Below, piece by piece: positions 61,477-64,000 of a stretch of DNA of 64,000 nucleotides; the first letter of the stretch is position 1, and every line of letters starts with the position of its first letter. A program made the translations under genes and the position numbers. Under the pieces are notes generated by a model. The model made no database searches, was not told where the DNA came from, and saw only the letters and a program-made list of their open reading frames with translations. The stretch comes from Guillardia theta CCMP2712. Its lineage: Eukaryota > Cryptophyceae > Pyrenomonadales > Geminigeraceae. The stretch lies in the NCBI RefSeq assembly GCF_000315625.1, contig NW_005434560.1:103026-167025 (forward strand), in the 5' to 3' direction.

Positions 61477-64000
61477 CTTTGTAGCGCTGCTTGCCCTTCA
61501 TTGCTGTGGGACTCTGGAAGCGTTGCCAATCCTCTCCAATGAAACCAATAGCAGCGCCTACCCCGATCTCTCAGCAGCCCCCGTCAACGATACCGTCTTC
61601 CTGGAGACACAGGCTGCCTTCCCTGCCACTCCCACCCCGGAACCCGTCCTGGTGGACACCGTATCTAGCGAGGCGGAGGCCAAGGTCGCGCCGGTGGACA
61701 CAACCTACTACTCCCTGATCCGGCTGAACATCGAGGGCGACGTCCCCGAAGGCACCACCCTGGAGGAATACCTGCAGCAGCAGGTGAAGCTCTACGTCGC
61801 GACTTACGGGGCGCAGGTCAGCAGCCTTGTCCTCGACTATGTCACCCAGATCCTGACGAACAACGTGGACCCTGGCAGCAGCCTGTCGGGCAACCACCGC
61901 AGGCTGATGGAGACGCTCGGCGGCGGCACGGAGCTGGCCCAGAACACGACGGCGGTGATCGTGGCGCTGCAGTCTCAGTCATGGACCAACATGCAGGCGG
62001 TGACAGCGGGAGTGAATGCACAGAACCTCGCCCAGACGATCAACGGGAGGAAGGTGCTGCAGGTGTCAGCGGTGTCGTCCACCATCTCGTACACGCTCCC
62101 CGGCCCGGCGGAGGCGCTCAACTTCCTGCAGCGCGTCTCCCCCAGCCTAAGCGCTCTGAGCGGCCTGCAGTACAACGCCTCCACACAGCTATGGTCTGTC
62201 AGAATGCGTTTCGTGCCCGAGCCCGGCAGCTTCTCCGCTCTCTACGTCACCAGGACCAACGGCTACAGCGCGGCCGACATGGCGAACCCGTGCGTGCAGC
62301 CGACGGCGACGCTGTGCTGCGTCTGGGACGTGATGGCGAGGTACTACACCCCGGACCTCCCGCTCTCGAATTTGAGCTGCAGCGCGGCGCTCACGGCGCA
62401 GCAGTTCTTCGACTCTCTCGGAGCTCAGAGATTTGTACACATCGACCTCCCATCCCTGGGCATTCGCTCCAGCTACGCAAGCCCCGGGGATGAGCAGGAA
62501 GGGATAGTGACGGTGGAGCTGGCCCAGGGGGCGGTGGAGCAGTACGTGAGCACGGTCCAGTCTACCTCCCTCTCGACAGGGGTCAACCGCTTCGGGATCG
62601 GTCTTCTCGTCATCCGCCCCAACCCGACCAGCAGCCCGGACGCCATCCTGGACTTCAGCGTCTTCGACGTCTTCAGCGTCAACAACTTCCTCCTCTCCGT
62701 CCGATCGACACAGGACTACACCCTTCTCAGCGGGCTGCAGGCTTCACTCCACGAGGTCAGCCATCCACTCGCTCAAGGTAGCACCGCCCGGGGCTCTATA
62801 TATTACGCCAACCTCAACTTCGTCGTCCCGCAGGCCTACCGCATGGTGGACACCCCTGAGAATATCGTCGCCTACCTCGGGACGCAGCAGCTTCCCTTCT
62901 CGCAGACCAGCGCGTGGCAGTCTCCCTGTGGGGTGTATGGGGATGACCCCAACGCAAGGCTGGAGGAAAGCTGCAGGAGCCTCTCTACTCTGAACTTCTG
63001 CCACCCGATCCAGCACAACTTCCTCGGTCGGCCGGGCATCGACATCAACCTGCAGATACCCTTCAACCCAGACCTCTCCGTTCCCGGCCTTACCCTGTAC
63101 GTCTCCGTCCTCGTCCAGCTTCAGGACCCCGCGGGCTTCAGCCCTCCCGTCTTTACCAACGTCGTGCTCTCCGTCCCCCTGACGGGCTTTATCAAACACT
63201 GCGTCCCGGTCGTTGCCGCCGCCGCCACGCTCCCGAACAACTACATCAACGTGGTGATGAGGACGGGGCTGGAGGAGGGAGCCGGGGTCACCGAGCAGAT
63301 CAGCCGCCTAGCGCAAAGCCTGGGTATCGACAGCGCCCCCGTCGCCTCCTACTCCATCGATCTCACGGGCGGGAACGTGATCCGGAGCATCACCGACTCG
63401 CTCATCACGATCAAGCTGGAGGGCTTCGAGTCATACTTCGCGGCGAACCCTTCCCTGCAGGTCTACGTCGACCAGGTGCTGACGATCCACACCCTCGGGA
63501 ACGAGACGAGGACGAAGCTCAAGGCTCTCATCGACTCCCATGCGGCGTACTACACCGTCCCCCCCTCCTCGGGTGGCTCTTACACAGAGTTGGTGCTAAG
63601 GGACGACCTACTGGACCTTTGCCAGGAGGGCGTCCCCGGGAATGGCAGCGATTGCACCTTCCGCTGGGAGGTCCGCGACCGCATCACCGTGAATCCTTTC
63701 TACGCCCACCGCGTCAAGGGAACGGATGAGGATGTTTCGTGGCTCAAGAACGTGATAGGAACATCGCAGCTCGCCTCCCAGGTGGCCATCAACGTGACGC
63801 AGTACCAGGGCCTACAGGGGGGTGCCGACCCCAGGTACAACTCCGTCGTGTGGCTCTACCCCGCCTACGCCTGGCCCGGAAGGGCTCTGTTCTATCTGAC
63901 GGACTACGTCTTCGCCGCGGTGGCCTTCAGCGTCCAGGCCGTCGGGCAGCCGACCGGGAGTCGGAGGCTCCTGGCGATGCCATTCTCTCCCTCCGAAGAG
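61439..64000 (+). CDS. Large secreted/virion glycoprotein, 3' part outside window
   Basis: Starts with a signal peptide (residues ~9-28, VALSFVALLALHCCGTLEA), then at least 826 residues of ectodomain with many N-x-S/T sites and Cys pairs, still open at the window end. It carries dibasic sites 'NHRRLM' (nt ~61891) and 'GSRRLLA' (nt ~63957), like 'GRRLLG' in the 2160 gene, possible proprotein cleavage sites. Composition matches the 2-8429 glycoprotein, so the two may be members of one family of surface proteins. Confidence 0.75.
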   Translation, partial: MWRTTRRSQVALSFVALLALHCCGTLEALPILSNETNSSAYPDLSAAPVNDTVFLETQAAFPATPTPEPVLVDTVSSEAEAKVAPVDTTYYSLIRLNIEGDVPEGTTLEEYLQQQVKLYVATYGAQVSSLVLDYVTQILTNNVDPGSSLSGNHRRLMETLGGGTELAQNTTAVIVALQSQSWTNMQAVTAGVNAQNLAQTINGRKVLQVSAVSSTISYTLPGPAEALNFLQRVSPSLSALSGLQYNASTQLWSVRMRFVPEPGSFSALYVTRTNGYSAADMANPCVQPTATLCCVWDVMARYYTPDLPLSNLSCSAALTAQQFFDSLGAQRFVHIDLPSLGIRSSYASPGDEQEGIVTVELAQGAVEQYVSTVQSTSLSTGVNRFGIGLLVIRPNPTSSPDAILDFSVFDVFSVNNFLLSVRSTQDYTLLSGLQASLHEVSHPLAQGSTARGSIYYANLNFVVPQAYRMVDTPENIVAYLGTQQLPFSQTSAWQSPCGVYGDDPNARLEESCRSLSTLNFCHPIQHNFLGRPGIDINLQIPFNPDLSVPGLTLYVSVLVQLQDPAGFSPPVFTNVVLSVPLTGFIKHCVPVVAAAATLPNNYINVVMRTGLEEGAGVTEQISRLAQSLGIDSAPVASYSIDLTGGNVIRSITDSLITIKLEGFESYFAANPSLQVYVDQVLTIHTLGNETRTKLKALIDSHAAYYTVPPSSGGSYTELVLRDDLLDLCQEGVPGNGSDCTFRWEVRDRITVNPFYAHRVKGTDEDVSWLKNVIGTSQLASQVAINVTQYQGLQGGADPRYNSVVWLYPAYAWPGRALFYLTDYVFAAVAFSVQAVGQPTGSRRLLAMPFSPSEE

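Noticed and set aside
1-64000. Circular genome with the last glycoprotein running into the first
   Set aside because: The final ORF ends exactly on a codon boundary at 64000, while the first frame begins at base 2, so a direct join would be out of frame. The window edges look arbitrary.
1-64000. tRNA genes, CRISPR arrays or insertion sequences
   Set aside because: No cloverleaf, spaced repeat array or transposase was recognised by eye.

Overview
The window looks like part of a large double-stranded DNA virus genome that is expressed in a eukaryotic nucleus. The best fit is a mirusvirus (Mirusviricota) of a marine protist, or a copy of one in a protist genome. The placement rests on a co-occurring set of genes. 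There is a herpes/phage-type terminase large subunit, of which the ATPase end and the nuclease are visible at 52238-53806. There is a histone H3 carried at the C-terminus of a longer protein (56891-58378) and a heliorhodopsin (23907-25136). The other genes are mostly large membrane glycoproteins and tegument-like proteins without recognisable homologues. Eukaryotic expression signals are clear: GT-AG introns with a YTGAC branch site, TATA boxes 25-40 bases before start codons, a recurrent GTGTATTTAAA promoter element, and AATAAA signals. No tRNA, rRNA, CRISPR, operon-type ribosome binding sites or bacterial genes were seen. The taxonomic call is an inference: no major capsid, portal or protease gene could be recognised from sequence alone.

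Layout. 1-8.4 kb: a cysteine-rich giant glycoprotein, split into two reading frames near 2.1 kb. 8.4-17.6 kb: small soluble proteins, a zinc-cluster protein and a polytopic membrane protein with a Gly/Ala tract. 17.7-23 kb: a 1762-residue protein with an SF3-helicase-like ATPase stretch. 23-26.7 kb: small genes, the heliorhodopsin and a neighbouring 8-helix membrane protein. 26.8-34.1 kb: a candidate sliding-clamp protein in two frames, secreted and membrane proteins, a DnaQ-like exonuclease and a tegument-like protein. 34.2-39.4 kb: an N-myristoylation-type protein with a Gly tract, a 611-residue protein and small genes. 39.4-39.8 kb: a noncoding, AT-centred imperfect palindrome with AAACCGTT iterons, the best candidate replication origin. 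39.8-44.3 kb: a secreted protein, a polytopic membrane protein, two small genes with duplicated promoters and a probable virion protein. 44.3-50.4 kb: a 2048-residue protein carrying RNA polymerase II CTD-like heptads. 50.5-56.8 kb: the intron-split terminase with antisense genes inside or beside its introns, a zinc-ribbon nuclease and a membrane glycosyltransferase. 56.8-64 kb: the H3 fusion, a RING-type protein, small secreted and membrane proteins, and the start of another large glycoprotein that runs off the end.

How the genes may work together (inference). Terminase with intron-encoded antisense genes points to herpesvirus-like DNA packaging and nuclear transcription. The H3 fusion and the CTD-like repeat protein are candidates for taking over or imitating host chromatin and transcription. 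The helicase-like, clamp-like, exonuclease and Zn-nuclease proteins form a partial replication and recombination set beside the candidate origin. The glycoproteins, glycosyltransferase and many multi-pass membrane proteins suggest an enveloped particle. Genes with the GTGTATTTAAA element are mostly structural or tegument-like and may be one temporal class.
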